NCBI RefSeq assembly: GCF_029581355.1
Contig: NZ_CP120849.1
Coordinates: 1,892,501 to 1,956,500 of the forward strand
DNA: 64,000 nucleotides
Direction of reading: 5' to 3'
DNA from: Parabacteroides chongii
Lineage (GTDB): Bacteria > Bacteroidota > Bacteroidia > Bacteroidales > Tannerellaceae
The notes under the pieces: generated by a model
What the model was told of the DNA's origin: nothing
The model's input: the letters and a program-made list of their open reading frames with translations, nothing else
Databases searched by the model: none
Translations under genes and position numbers: made by a program
Shown: positions 27,609-36,798 of the stretch, piece after piece
How the letters are laid out: each line of letters opens with the position of its first letter
Position numbering within the stretch: the first letter of the stretch is position 1

Positions 27609-29198
27609 ATGGAATATTTTGTTTTTCGAAATAATACAATTGAAATCTTCTTCGGAGCATCCGAATTTGAATATAGTGGTTATGGTGATATATCATTTAT
27701 TCCGACTGATGCTACTTCCTATATTTGGTTTTATCAAGTTCCGTTTAAATCGGATATAGCTTCTTTAGTAGGTGAAATATCTGAGTATTTTGATAAATTA
27801 AGACTTGTCTATCAACAATTACCAGAGAACAGACAATTGATTGTTTTTACGTTAGAGAATTTATTTCCTCTTAAATATAGTAGTGAAAACTATGAACTAA
27901 CTCAAGAAATAGAAAGATTCAATTCCAATATATATTCTTTTTCAAAAGAACATCAAAATGTGAAATTTATAGATTTTTCGGAATTTATACGAAATTATTC
28001 TTTAGAAGAAGTTGTTGATTGGAAATATTATTTTATTTCTCAGATTGGATTAAATCCTAAACTGGCTGTATCTTTTCGAAAATGGTTTACTCAGAAAATT
28101 AATGAAATCCAATTGAAGCGTAAAAAATGTTTGGTTTTGGATTTAGATAATACGCTTTGGGGAGGTATCTTGGGAGAAGATGGTATAAGTGGAATAAAGA
28201 TTGGGGGGGATTATCCGGGTAATGCTTTTTTATATTTCCAGGAAGCATTAGCAGAATTGACTCGAAAAGGTATCATTCTCACTGTCTGCAGTAAAAATAA
28301 TGAGCAGGATGTATTGGATGTTTGGAATAAGAATCCATATATAGTCTTGAAAAATGATTATATAACGACTTATAGGATCAACTGGAAGAATAAAGCAGAT
28401 AATATTCAGGATATAGCTACAGAGTTAAATATAGGATTAGATAGTTTTGTTTTCATAGATGATAATCCTGCGGAAAGAGAATTAGTAAGACAGTTATTAC
28501 CGATGGTTGCTGTTCCTGATTTTCCAGATAAACCATATGATCTGCCAAGCTTTTTTAAATCATTATTAAATGATTACTTCCGGATTTATACATTAACAGA
28601 TGAGGATAAGCAAAAAGCTGCTCAGTACAAAGCGAATGCAAATAGACAAAAAGAATTATGTAAATTTACGAATTTGGATGAATATCTGGGGAGTCTGAAT
28701 ATAGAGGTAGAGGTTCAATCTCTTAATGAATATAATTTATCTCGTATTGCTCAAATGACTCAAAAGACAAATCAGTTTAATTTGACGACTAAGCGTTATA
28801 ATGATTCTGATTTGTTAGCATTTGCGAAAGATGGATGGAAGATCTATTGTATTAAAGTAAAAGATAAATTTGGTGACAGTGGTATAACTGGAACAATGTT
28901 TTTGAAGCCGAATGGAAAGTCTTGGATAATTGATACTTTGTTACTAAGTTGCCGAATTTTAGGAAAAGGAATAGAAGAGGTATTTGTTCAATCTGTTTTA
29001 CAAAAGTTACGATCAGAAGGTATTGAATTTGTTGAGGCTGTCTATATTCCTACAATGAAGAATGCTCAAGTCGCTAATTTCTATGAAAAAATGGGCTTTA
29101 CAATCGTTGATAATAAGGAGTCTCTTAAAACGTATTCTTTAGATTTAAAAGAATATGGTGTAAAAATTAAAACATTCTATAAAATACAATTTAAGTAA
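27609..29198 (+). CDS. FkbH-like HAD-IIIC protein with C-terminal acyltransferase domain
   Basis: A 529-residue protein. Residues 1-160 look like the FkbH-type N-terminal domain. A HAD-IIIC domain starts at KCLVLDLDNTLWGGILGEDG with the DxDxT aspartates Asp178 and Asp180, followed by SKNNEQDV and the motif IV acidic pair FIDDNPAERE. The C-terminal 150 residues are GNAT-like (IAQMTQKTNQFNLTTKRY, SCRILGKGIEE, FYEKMGF). FkbH proteins take a glyceryl group from 1,3-bisphosphoglycerate and load it on an ACP. An ACP gene starts 2 bases downstream, as in glyceryl-ACP cassettes. Glyceryl loading here is inferred. Confidence 0.82.
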   Translation: MEYFVFRNNTIEIFFGASEFEYSGYGDISFIPTDATSYIWFYQVPFKSDIASLVGEISEYFDKLRLVYQQLPENRQLIVFTLENLFPLKYSSENYELTQEIERFNSNIYSFSKEHQNVKFIDFSEFIRNYSLEEVVDWKYYFISQIGLNPKLAVSFRKWFTQKINEIQLKRKKCLVLDLDNTLWGGILGEDGISGIKIGGDYPGNAFLYFQEALAELTRKGIILTVCSKNNEQDVLDVWNKNPYIVLKNDYITTYRINWKNKADNIQDIATELNIGLDSFVFIDDNPAERELVRQLLPMVAVPDFPDKPYDLPSFFKSLLNDYFRIYTLTDEDKQKAAQYKANANRQKELCKFTNLDEYLGSLNIEVEVQSLNEYNLSRIAQMTQKTNQFNLTTKRYNDSDLLAFAKDGWKIYCIKVKDKFGDSGITGTMFLKPNGKSWIIDTLLLSCRILGKGIEEVFVQSVLQKLRSEGIEFVEAVYIPTMKNAQVANFYEKMGFTIVDNKESLKTYSLDLKEYGVKIKTFYKIQFK

Positions 29199-29200
29199 AT

Positions 29201-29422
29201 ATGGAAGAGCGTATATTAAATGTGCTAAAACAAACTTTTGGTTTAGATCAAGTTGATACAACAATTTCACAACAGACATGTGCTAAATGGGATTCAATGA
29301 ATCATCTTAATTTAATAATTTCAATCGAATCAGAGTTTGATATATCTTTGGAACCAGAAGAAATTGCAGAATTGAAAAGTTATGATTCAATTAAGAGTCT
29401 TTTAGAAGCAAAGTTGAAATAA
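29201..29422 (+). CDS. Acyl carrier protein (second of two)
   Basis: A 73-residue ACP with Ser32 in KWDSMNHLNLI, the canonical DSM/DSL phosphopantetheine site. It follows the FkbH-like gene by 2 bases and its TAA overlaps the next ATG by one base. This ACP is the likely partner of the FkbH-like enzyme. Sequence differs clearly from the ACP at 25183, so the two probably serve different steps. Confidence 0.87.
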   Translation: MEERILNVLKQTFGLDQVDTTISQQTCAKWDSMNHLNLIISIESEFDISLEPEEIAELKSYDSIKSLLEAKLK

Positions 29423-30393
29423 TGATGTATGCACCTATCATTGTATCCGTTTATGATCGATTGGAACATTTACGGAGGTGTGTAGAGTCTTTGAAAGCCA
29501 ATAAATTGGCTATCGAGTCTATATTGTATGTAGTTTCAGATGCAGCATATAAAGAGGAGCATGTTGACAAAATACGGAAAGTACGTGATTATATTTCTTC
29601 AATAAACGGTTTTAAGGAAGTACGACCTGTTTTTAGGGAAAAGAATTTAGGAGCCCAGAAATCTATAGGTTTAGTTTTGGATGATGTATTGTCTACGAAT
29701 GATTCTTTTATCTTCCTGGAAGATGATATTGTTGTTTCTAATGACTTTTTGCAATATTTAAATGATGGTTTGGTTTACTATAGAGAGCAAAAAAACATTT
29801 TTGCAATTTGTGGTTTTAAAGCACCGTTCGATTTACCCTCTGATTATAAAGAAGACGTTTTTTTCTATCCCTGTAATTCTCCATGGGGATTTGCGACATG
29901 GAAAGATCGATGGGAGTCTGTAAATCATGATTATTATGATCGTTATTCAGAACTGAAGAAGGACAAAAAAAAGTTTAAGGAGTTTCTTTCTATTGGTTTT
30001 TATATAAAAGGGATTTTACAAGCTGATTCACGAAAAGAAATTGTGGCTGGAGACCTACGAGTTTACTACCATATGTTCCAGCACAATATGTGTTCTGTCT
30101 TTCCTGTTAAATCTAAAACTCAAAATTGGGGATTTGATGGTACTGGAGAACATTGTGGAGATAAAAACGTTTGGTGGGCAAAACCTAATTTAGGTCAATC
30201 AGATTCATCCGTTCGGTTTATTTCTTATAAAGGATATAATGATGATATATTAAAAAAATCCAGATCTTTTCAAGATGAGATAAATGGAGGATTTTTGGCT
30301 AAATATTTAAAATATACTTGGCTTCATGATATATATAAGAAATTAAAGAGAATTTCAGATAAAATCTTATTGCTAAAAAATGTAGAGAAATGA
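29422..30393 (+). CDS. GT-A-fold glycosyltransferase
   Basis: A 323-residue protein starting with PIIVSVYDRLEHLRRCVESL and carrying an acidic metal-binding-type motif FLEDDIVVS at about residue 103. This matches GT2/GNT-I-like transferases in Bacteroidales polysaccharide loci. SPWGFATWKDRW may form the acceptor site. It should add a sugar to the lipid-linked glycan in the cytoplasm. ATG 29425 is an alternative start. Donor and linkage unknown. Confidence 0.7.
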   Translation: MMYAPIIVSVYDRLEHLRRCVESLKANKLAIESILYVVSDAAYKEEHVDKIRKVRDYISSINGFKEVRPVFREKNLGAQKSIGLVLDDVLSTNDSFIFLEDDIVVSNDFLQYLNDGLVYYREQKNIFAICGFKAPFDLPSDYKEDVFFYPCNSPWGFATWKDRWESVNHDYYDRYSELKKDKKKFKEFLSIGFYIKGILQADSRKEIVAGDLRVYYHMFQHNMCSVFPVKSKTQNWGFDGTGEHCGDKNVWWAKPNLGQSDSSVRFISYKGYNDDILKKSRSFQDEINGGFLAKYLKYTWLHDIYKKLKRISDKILLLKNVEK

Positions 30394-31373
30394 AGATTAA
30401 TTTGATATCTACAGATGTAGAAATATTTAAGAAACAATTGTCTTCTAACTGGAAAACAGATGGATATGAATTTTTTTTCAATTCGCAAGAAGATATTGTT
30501 TGGGATTCTGTGATTGTTTATGAAAATATAAATCAATACTATCATTTAAAATGTAGAAAAGGAGGATTTTTTTTCATATCAGGAGAACCTCCAATTGTAA
30601 AGGTTTATTCTCGATCTTTTTTAACTTTATTTGATCATGTTATATCTGCTCATAAACTAAAGCATTTGAATAACCATAGAGATCAACAAGCTTTACCATG
30701 GTATTTTGGTTATAATTTTCGTGAAAAAAGTCCATCATTTTCTTATGAAGAGATTGAACAAATGGATGTTCCTTTAAAAAGGAAGAAAATATCATTTATT
30801 ACTTCTACACGAACATTTCTTCCGGGACATAAAGAACGGTTGAGATTTCTAAAAAGAATACAGTCTGAGTTTGGTGATGATGTAGACTTTTATGGTAGAG
30901 GAATTAATATTGTTGATGATAAAGCATCTGCTTTATTACAATACAAATTTTCAATTTGTATTGAGAATTCATGTATAAATGATTATTGGACAGAGAAAAT
31001 AGCAGATCCATTTTTAGCATACACGGTTCCTATATATTACGGATGTAAAAATATTAAACGATATTTTCCGGAGAATTCAGTTAGACTAATTGATATTCAG
31101 GATGTGAAAGAAGCAATTGATGAAATTGGAGCAATAATAGCTAATGCAGATTCTATTTATAATGAAATGTTACCCTCTATAAAAGAGTCAAGAAATAGAT
31201 TATTATTCGTATATAATATATTTCCATTTGTAATAGCATATATCAATAAGTATATTGACATCTCTTCTAAAGAGATAGTTGAAAAGGAGATTACTCCTTA
31301 TGTTATGTATCCTGTAAATATAGTAGATGATATGTTGTTAAGAATGAAAAGAATACTTTTAAAACGTTTTTAA
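30390..31373 (+). CDS. GT10-family fucosyltransferase-like protein
   Basis: A 327-residue protein with the hallmark C-terminal GT10 block IENSCINDYWTEKIADPF followed by AYTVPIYYGCKNIKRYFP. This is the nucleotide-sugar binding region of alpha-1,3/1,4-fucosyltransferases. FITSTRTFLPGHKERLRFL marks the linker region. It overlaps the previous gene by 4 bases. GDP-fucose as donor is typical of the family. It implies a fucosylated glycan, consistent with Bacteroidales surface glycans. Confidence 0.82.
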   Translation: MKINLISTDVEIFKKQLSSNWKTDGYEFFFNSQEDIVWDSVIVYENINQYYHLKCRKGGFFFISGEPPIVKVYSRSFLTLFDHVISAHKLKHLNNHRDQQALPWYFGYNFREKSPSFSYEEIEQMDVPLKRKKISFITSTRTFLPGHKERLRFLKRIQSEFGDDVDFYGRGINIVDDKASALLQYKFSICIENSCINDYWTEKIADPFLAYTVPIYYGCKNIKRYFPENSVRLIDIQDVKEAIDEIGAIIANADSIYNEMLPSIKESRNRLLFVYNIFPFVIAYINKYIDISSKEIVEKEITPYVMYPVNIVDDMLLRMKRILLKRF

Positions 31374-31386
31374 CTTCAAGTATATT

Positions 31387-32463
31387 ATGAAGATATTATA
31401 TGACCATCAAATGTTTTCCATGCAAAAATATGGAGGTGTAACTCGCTATTTTTGTAATCTAATGCAAAATCTGCCGCAGAATATGGAATATGAATTACCT
31501 ATTGTCTATTCTGAGAATCATTATTTGAAAGAGATGATGGGGTTGGAACTTAAGCAGATTTCGTTGATATCTTCCTTTCGTATAAAGAGACGTGTATATT
31601 ATTTTTTTAATGATAGAGTATCCTGCAAACATATAAAGAAAGGTGAGTTTGATCTGTTTCATCCGTCATACTATTCTACTTATTTCTTAAAATCTATCAA
31701 GAAGCCTTTCGTATTAACGGTGCATGATATGATTCATGAGAAATTTCATGATTTGTTCTCTCCCTATGATAAAACTACTGAATATAAAAAGAACTTGATC
31801 AATAAGGCAGAGCATGTTATTGCTGTTAGTCAATGTACTAAAAATGATATAGTAGACTTGTTCGACATAAATCCCGACAAGATATCAGTCGTTCATCATG
31901 GTTATGAATCTTTTGCGACCCCGGTGGATCGCCTTTTTGATTCTTATATTCTATATGTTGGCGATAGGAAGAATTATAAGAACTTCAATTTTTTCATAAA
32001 ATCCGTAGCTCCTTTACTTGCGCAAAACAGAGAACTGAAAATTGTTTGTACCGGAATGCCGTTTAGTAAGGAGGAATTACTGTTATTCTCGGAAGAGAAA
32101 ATACAAAATCAATTAATCCAGTTATCTGTAAATGACAGACAATTGGCTTCATTGTATAAATATGCATTGTTGTTTGTATATCCATCTTTGTATGAAGGTT
32201 TTGGAATACCTATTTTGGAAGCTTTTAAAAACAAATGTCCTGTTTGTTTAAGTGATGCTAGTTGTTTTCCTGAAGTGGCAGGGGAAGCTGCTTGCTATTT
32301 TGATCCGTATGATAGTGATTCTATCTTGGATGCTGTATCCAAAGTTATAAACGATGAAGAATATGCTGATACGTTGCGAAATAGAGGGGAAATGAAGGTT
32401 GAAGAGTATTCAATAAAAAGGATGGTTGATTCAACATGCGATATTTATTATAAGTGTGTATGA
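31387..32463 (+). CDS. GT4-family glycosyltransferase
   Basis: A 358-residue GT-B transferase. The N-terminus has YGGVTRYFCNLMQNL, the middle has VHDMIHE and VSQCTKNDIV, and the C-terminal retaining-enzyme motif is YPSLYEGFGIPILEAF (EX7E-type). Sequence features resemble mannosyl- or other hexosyl-transferases of capsule clusters. Donor not predictable. Confidence 0.85.
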   Translation: MKILYDHQMFSMQKYGGVTRYFCNLMQNLPQNMEYELPIVYSENHYLKEMMGLELKQISLISSFRIKRRVYYFFNDRVSCKHIKKGEFDLFHPSYYSTYFLKSIKKPFVLTVHDMIHEKFHDLFSPYDKTTEYKKNLINKAEHVIAVSQCTKNDIVDLFDINPDKISVVHHGYESFATPVDRLFDSYILYVGDRKNYKNFNFFIKSVAPLLAQNRELKIVCTGMPFSKEELLLFSEEKIQNQLIQLSVNDRQLASLYKYALLFVYPSLYEGFGIPILEAFKNKCPVCLSDASCFPEVAGEAACYFDPYDSDSILDAVSKVINDEEYADTLRNRGEMKVEEYSIKRMVDSTCDIYYKCV

Positions 32464-32475
32464 AAATAGAAAATT

Positions 32476-33423
32476 ATGGATAATAAGATTCCGGTTATAT
32501 TAGTACATAAGGGAAATACATTTTATTTAAAACCAGTTTTAGAGCATATCCGTTTATTTAATCCGGATACTCGGATTTGTTTGCTTAGTGATGCTTCTAC
32601 TAAAGGTAAATTTGATTTTGTAGAACATTATAATCTGGAAGATTATTCGGCTGGGGCAAAGTCTTTTGAAGCTGTTTATGATCATATGTCATCTAATCCT
32701 TATGAGTTTGAGCTTATCTGTTTTCAACGATGGTTCTATGCTTGGGATTTTGCAAAAGCTCAGGGCTTAGACTATTTTTTCTGTATGGACTCGGACGTAT
32801 TATTATATTGTAATATAGATACCGTTTTATCAAAATATAAGTCCTATGATTTTACAATCTGTAATAGATATGGACCTGGCTGTTCCCTGTTTAATATATC
32901 ATCTATTACGAGATTTTGCGAATATATGATGTCTATGTATACGAAAGAATCTCTTATAAGCAGAATGAAAACCATGTATCAGGGGTTTATTGACAATAAG
33001 CAATTAGGTGGTGTTTGTGATATGACAGCTTTTACCTGGTTTCAGGATGATGAGGATTGTAACGTGGCGGATATTGCAATTCCGGAAAATGGCGTATGTT
33101 TTGATGGATGTATTACATGGGATCTGGGATTTGAGTATGAAAATGGAAAGAAGAAAGTGTATTGGGTCGATAATCTTCCATACGGGAGATTGAAAGGAGA
33201 TCCTTCTCTGATCCGTTTCTATTGTTTACATCTTCAGGGAAGAGCTAAATATTCCATATTCAAATACGTCTTGGATAAAAACAAAGTGCATCGTTCCGGA
33301 TTTCTGTATACATTAAAGTGGATGCTATCGAAAGAAATAGTGAAAGCCAGGCTTAGAGGAGTAAAAAAGGCCATTCATAATCCTCAGCTATTTGTGAACT
33401 TTATAAAAGCAAAATTGAAATAA
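32476..33423 (+). CDS. Putative GT-A glycosyltransferase
   Basis: A 315-residue protein with an N-terminal nucleotide-binding-like strand (IPVILVHKGNTFYL), a probable DxD motif in YFFCMDSDVLLYCNID and a conserved-looking GGVCDMTAFTWF segment. No membrane segment. I do not recognise a specific family. The DxD and its place between two clear glycosyltransferases make a transferase role likely. Confidence 0.6.
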   Translation: MDNKIPVILVHKGNTFYLKPVLEHIRLFNPDTRICLLSDASTKGKFDFVEHYNLEDYSAGAKSFEAVYDHMSSNPYEFELICFQRWFYAWDFAKAQGLDYFFCMDSDVLLYCNIDTVLSKYKSYDFTICNRYGPGCSLFNISSITRFCEYMMSMYTKESLISRMKTMYQGFIDNKQLGGVCDMTAFTWFQDDEDCNVADIAIPENGVCFDGCITWDLGFEYENGKKKVYWVDNLPYGRLKGDPSLIRFYCLHLQGRAKYSIFKYVLDKNKVHRSGFLYTLKWMLSKEIVKARLRGVKKAIHNPQLFVNFIKAKLK

Positions 33424-33426
33424 AGA

Positions 33427-34185
33427 ATGCACAACCCTGTTTTTTCAATTATAACAATCACTTACAACGCCTCCCGTTGGTTGGAACAGACTATTTTGAA
33501 TATTCTGAGCCAGTCTTATTCCAATATTGAATATATCATCATAGATGGAGGCTCGACTGATGGAACGGTCGATATTATCGAGCGGTATGCTTCCGGTATT
33601 TCTTACTGGGTAAGTGAACCGGATAAAGGAATCTATGATGCGATGAACAAAGGACTCCAAAAAGTAACCGGTGATTATGTATGGTTTATTAATGCCGGTG
33701 ATTCCTTATATACATCGGATACGGTTCAGCGGGTAGCGTCATTAATCCAAAAGAAAAAAGTTTTGCCGGATATTATTTATGGTGAAACCTCAATCATTGA
33801 TGAGAATGGAAATTCTTTGGGAAGACGTAGATTGAAGGCTCCGGATAAATTGTCATGGAAAAGTTTCCGGATGGGGATGTTAGTTTGTCACCAGTCGTTT
33901 ATAACAAAACGCACTATTGTTCCGTTATATGATTTAACATATCGTTATTCTGCTGATTTTGACTGGTGTATCCGTTGTATGAAGCAGGCAAATAAGATAT
34001 ATAATACGCGTATGACACTCTCTAACTTTCTGGAGGGAGGAGTTAGTACAACTCAACATAAAGCCTCTTTAAAAGAAAGATACGAGATCATGTGTAAGTA
34101 TTATGGAACTGTATCGACATCCTTGTTACATGTATGGTTCGCCATACGGTTTTATACGGCGAAATGCCTGGGAAAGAAAGTTTAA
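33427..34185 (+). CDS. GT2-family glycosyltransferase
   Basis: A 252-residue GT2 enzyme: FSIITITYNASRWLEQTI, IEYIIIDGGSTDGTVDII, the DxD-like INAGDSLYT region and a catalytic-base region SADFDWCIRCM. This subgroup (SEPDKGIYDAMNKG) is common in colanic-acid-like and capsule clusters. It starts 3 bases after the preceding stop. Composition is closer to core genes than the AT-rich block upstream. Confidence 0.85.
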   Translation: MHNPVFSIITITYNASRWLEQTILNILSQSYSNIEYIIIDGGSTDGTVDIIERYASGISYWVSEPDKGIYDAMNKGLQKVTGDYVWFINAGDSLYTSDTVQRVASLIQKKKVLPDIIYGETSIIDENGNSLGRRRLKAPDKLSWKSFRMGMLVCHQSFITKRTIVPLYDLTYRYSADFDWCIRCMKQANKIYNTRMTLSNFLEGGVSTTQHKASLKERYEIMCKYYGTVSTSLLHVWFAIRFYTAKCLGKKV

Positions 34186-34209
34186 AAGATAATCATAGAA
34201 TAGTTATAT

Positions 34210-36735
34210 ATGCATAGTTTAATTAAAAATGTAGGTAAGCATGTAGCAGCCCTTGTCCTGTTTTTGGGGTTAGTAATGGCCTATTTCTCTCCCGCTGTGT
34301 TTGAAGGGAAAGTTATACGGCAAGGAGATAATATAAAAGCTGCCGGGCAGGGTGGTAGTCAGGTCGAAAAATATGCGAAGACAGCTGAGCCAGGTGAGTT
34401 TAGTATTTGGTCTGATGCGATGTTTTCCGGGATGCCTTACGGACCGGGATATGGTAATCCGGCTCCGGAGTTACCGTCTTACTCCGTAGTAGATAACTTG
34501 TTAAAAATGCCCGGTTATTTTCATGCCGCTATGGTCTTTACAGGACTGGTCTGTTTTTACCTGCTGATGTGCGTGATGGGGGTAAACTGGTGGTTGGCGA
34601 TTGCCGGGGCTATAGCCTTTGCTTTTGCCTCTTATAATATCATTATTATTGAGGCCGGACATATTGTCAAGGCTTATGTAATAGCCTATATGCCGATTAC
34701 GCTGGCAGGTATGTTCTTGTTGTTTAAGCGCAAATGGCTATGGGGAGCGGTGTTGTTCCTGCTGGGAGTTGCGTTCTCATTATCAAACGGGCATGTGCAG
34801 ATCACTTATTACCTGGTATTACTCTGCCTGTTTATTTATATAGGATATACGGTAATGAAGATCAGAGAGAAAGCTTATGGAGAATGGATGAAGACATCTC
34901 TGATCATGGCGGGCTGTGTGATTCTGTCTGTTTTACCCAATGCCAAACATATGTATGCCAACTGGGATTTGGGAGAACATTCCATCCGTGGCGCTACCGA
35001 GTTGACACCTAAGGCTGATGAAAGCGGAAACGTAGAGAAGGTCTCTTCCGGTCTGGATAAAGATTATGCTTTCCAGTGGAGTTATGGCTGGAAAGAATTG
35101 TTGACAGTAATGGTTCCGGATGTATACGGAGGTGGTTCGGGAGGAACTTTGGACAGTTCATCCGAGTTGTATAAAGAACTGAAGAAGAATGGGGCACAAG
35201 TAGGAAAAGAAGTACAGACTTATACATACTGGGGCGATAAACCTTTCACTTCAGGGCCGGTTTACTTTGGAGCATTGGTTTGCTTCCTGTTTGTACTGGG
35301 TATGTTTGTGATTAAGAATCCGATGAAATGGTGGTTACTGGGCGGATCTGTCTTTCTGACATTCCTGGCACTGGGACGTAATTTCGATGCATTCAATGAT
35401 TTCATGTTCCATTATCTGCCATTATACAATAAATTCCGTACGGTAGAGATGGCGCTGGTAATTCCTGGTCTGGTATTCCCGATTATAGGTATCTGGGGAT
35501 TAAAGGAAATTTTGGCGGAAAAGGTGGAAGAAGCCCGTTTGAAAAAAGGTTTCTTTTGGTCTTTGGGACTGACCGGAGGTCTCTGTTTGATACTTTGGTT
35601 AATGCCGACGCTATTACTGAACTTCCAGTCTGCTTATGATGCACAGTTTCAGAATCAGGTACCGGAATGGTATTACACAGCTCTGTTGATGGACCGCGCA
35701 TCTTTGGCTTCAGCCGATGCATTGCGCTCGTTGATCTTTATCCTCTTAGGGGCTGCACTCCTTGTTTGGTTCTGGAAATCCGGGAACAAGAAAACAACAG
35801 GCATGTTTGTGAGTGCAGGCATTGCGGTACTGATACTGGTCGATTTATGGACTGTAGACCATCGTTATCTGAATGATAGTAATTATGTCAAGGATAAACC
35901 GCAGGAGACCTATAAGGAGACAGTTGCGGATAAGGAGATATTGAAGGATACGGATGAATCTTTCCGTGTGTTCGGTTTGAATAATCCGTGGCAGGATACC
36001 AATGTCTCTTACTTCCATCATTCTATCGGAGGATATCATGCCGTTAAACTACGTAGATATCAGGAACTGATCGATCATCGTTTAGATCCTGAATATAGGA
36101 ATATAGTTGGTGCTTTACAAAAAGCCCAGTCGGTAGATGATATTTATGCTGTGTTAGCAGCTTCTCCATCTCTGAACATGCTGAATACCCGCTATATCAT
36201 CTATAATCCGGATCAGGCTCCGATCCGTAACCCGTATGCTTTTGGCAATGCCTGGTTTGTGGATAAGGTGGAAATTGTGGAGAATGCGGATGCTGAGATA
36301 GATGCGTTGAATACGATCAACCCGTTGGAAACGGCTGTTGTGGATAAACGTTTTGCGAAAGACCTGGAAGGTTTTACTCCTCAAAAAGATTCGACAGCTT
36401 CGATTGTATTGGAAAAATATCGTCCGAGCCGTTTGACCTATAAAACGAAAGCCGCTTCCGATCAGTTGGCTGTATTTTCCGAAGTCTATTACCAACCGGG
36501 TTGGAAAGCTTATGTGGATGGAAAAGAAGTTCCGCATTTCCGGGTCGATTGGATCTTGCGCGGAATGGTAGTTCCGGCAGGTGAACATACGGTTGTTTTC
36601 GAATTTTATCCGGACACCTATGTTTTGGCAGCCAATGTATCGGCTTATAGCTCATTCCTGATCCTGCTGTTGCTGTTGGCTGCTATAGGATGGTCGTATT
36701 GGACATACAGAAAAGAAAGTAAGACCAAGGAATAG
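34210..36735 (+). CDS. YfhO-family integral membrane protein
   Basis: An 841-residue protein with a dozen or more hydrophobic helices and a C-terminal extracytoplasmic beta-rich domain (YQPGWKAYVDGKEVPHFRVD). This is the layout of PF09586 YfhO proteins. YfhO relatives are GT-C-like; in Firmicutes homologues modify teichoic acids using polyprenyl-phosphate sugars. At the end of this operon it may decorate the glycan outside the membrane. No Wzy-like sequence was recognised in it. Core-like base composition. Confidence 0.83.
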   Translation: MHSLIKNVGKHVAALVLFLGLVMAYFSPAVFEGKVIRQGDNIKAAGQGGSQVEKYAKTAEPGEFSIWSDAMFSGMPYGPGYGNPAPELPSYSVVDNLLKMPGYFHAAMVFTGLVCFYLLMCVMGVNWWLAIAGAIAFAFASYNIIIIEAGHIVKAYVIAYMPITLAGMFLLFKRKWLWGAVLFLLGVAFSLSNGHVQITYYLVLLCLFIYIGYTVMKIREKAYGEWMKTSLIMAGCVILSVLPNAKHMYANWDLGEHSIRGATELTPKADESGNVEKVSSGLDKDYAFQWSYGWKELLTVMVPDVYGGGSGGTLDSSSELYKELKKNGAQVGKEVQTYTYWGDKPFTSGPVYFGALVCFLFVLGMFVIKNPMKWWLLGGSVFLTFLALGRNFDAFNDFMFHYLPLYNKFRTVEMALVIPGLVFPIIGIWGLKEILAEKVEEARLKKGFFWSLGLTGGLCLILWLMPTLLLNFQSAYDAQFQNQVPEWYYTALLMDRASLASADALRSLIFILLGAALLVWFWKSGNKKTTGMFVSAGIAVLILVDLWTVDHRYLNDSNYVKDKPQETYKETVADKEILKDTDESFRVFGLNNPWQDTNVSYFHHSIGGYHAVKLRRYQELIDHRLDPEYRNIVGALQKAQSVDDIYAVLAASPSLNMLNTRYIIYNPDQAPIRNPYAFGNAWFVDKVEIVENADAEIDALNTINPLETAVVDKRFAKDLEGFTPQKDSTASIVLEKYRPSRLTYKTKAASDQLAVFSEVYYQPGWKAYVDGKEVPHFRVDWILRGMVVPAGEHTVVFEFYPDTYVLAANVSAYSSFLILLLLLAAIGWSYWTYRKESKTKE

Positions 36736-36754
36736 AAGAAAAAAGCTAAATCAT

Positions 36755-36798
36755 AAAAAAGCCGGGCTTACACTTCAATTTGAATCCCGGCTTTTTTT
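36755..36798. terminator. Bidirectional terminator between YfhO and GT2 genes
   Basis: AAAAAAGCCGGG (36755-36766) pairs with CCCGGCTTTTTT (36786-36797). Flanking A and T runs allow termination in both directions, serving the convergent genes. Confidence 0.85.

Noticed and set aside
34210..36735. Wzy polymerase
   Set aside because: The large membrane protein has the YfhO layout with a C-terminal soluble domain and lacks the expected periplasmic loop pattern of Wzy.
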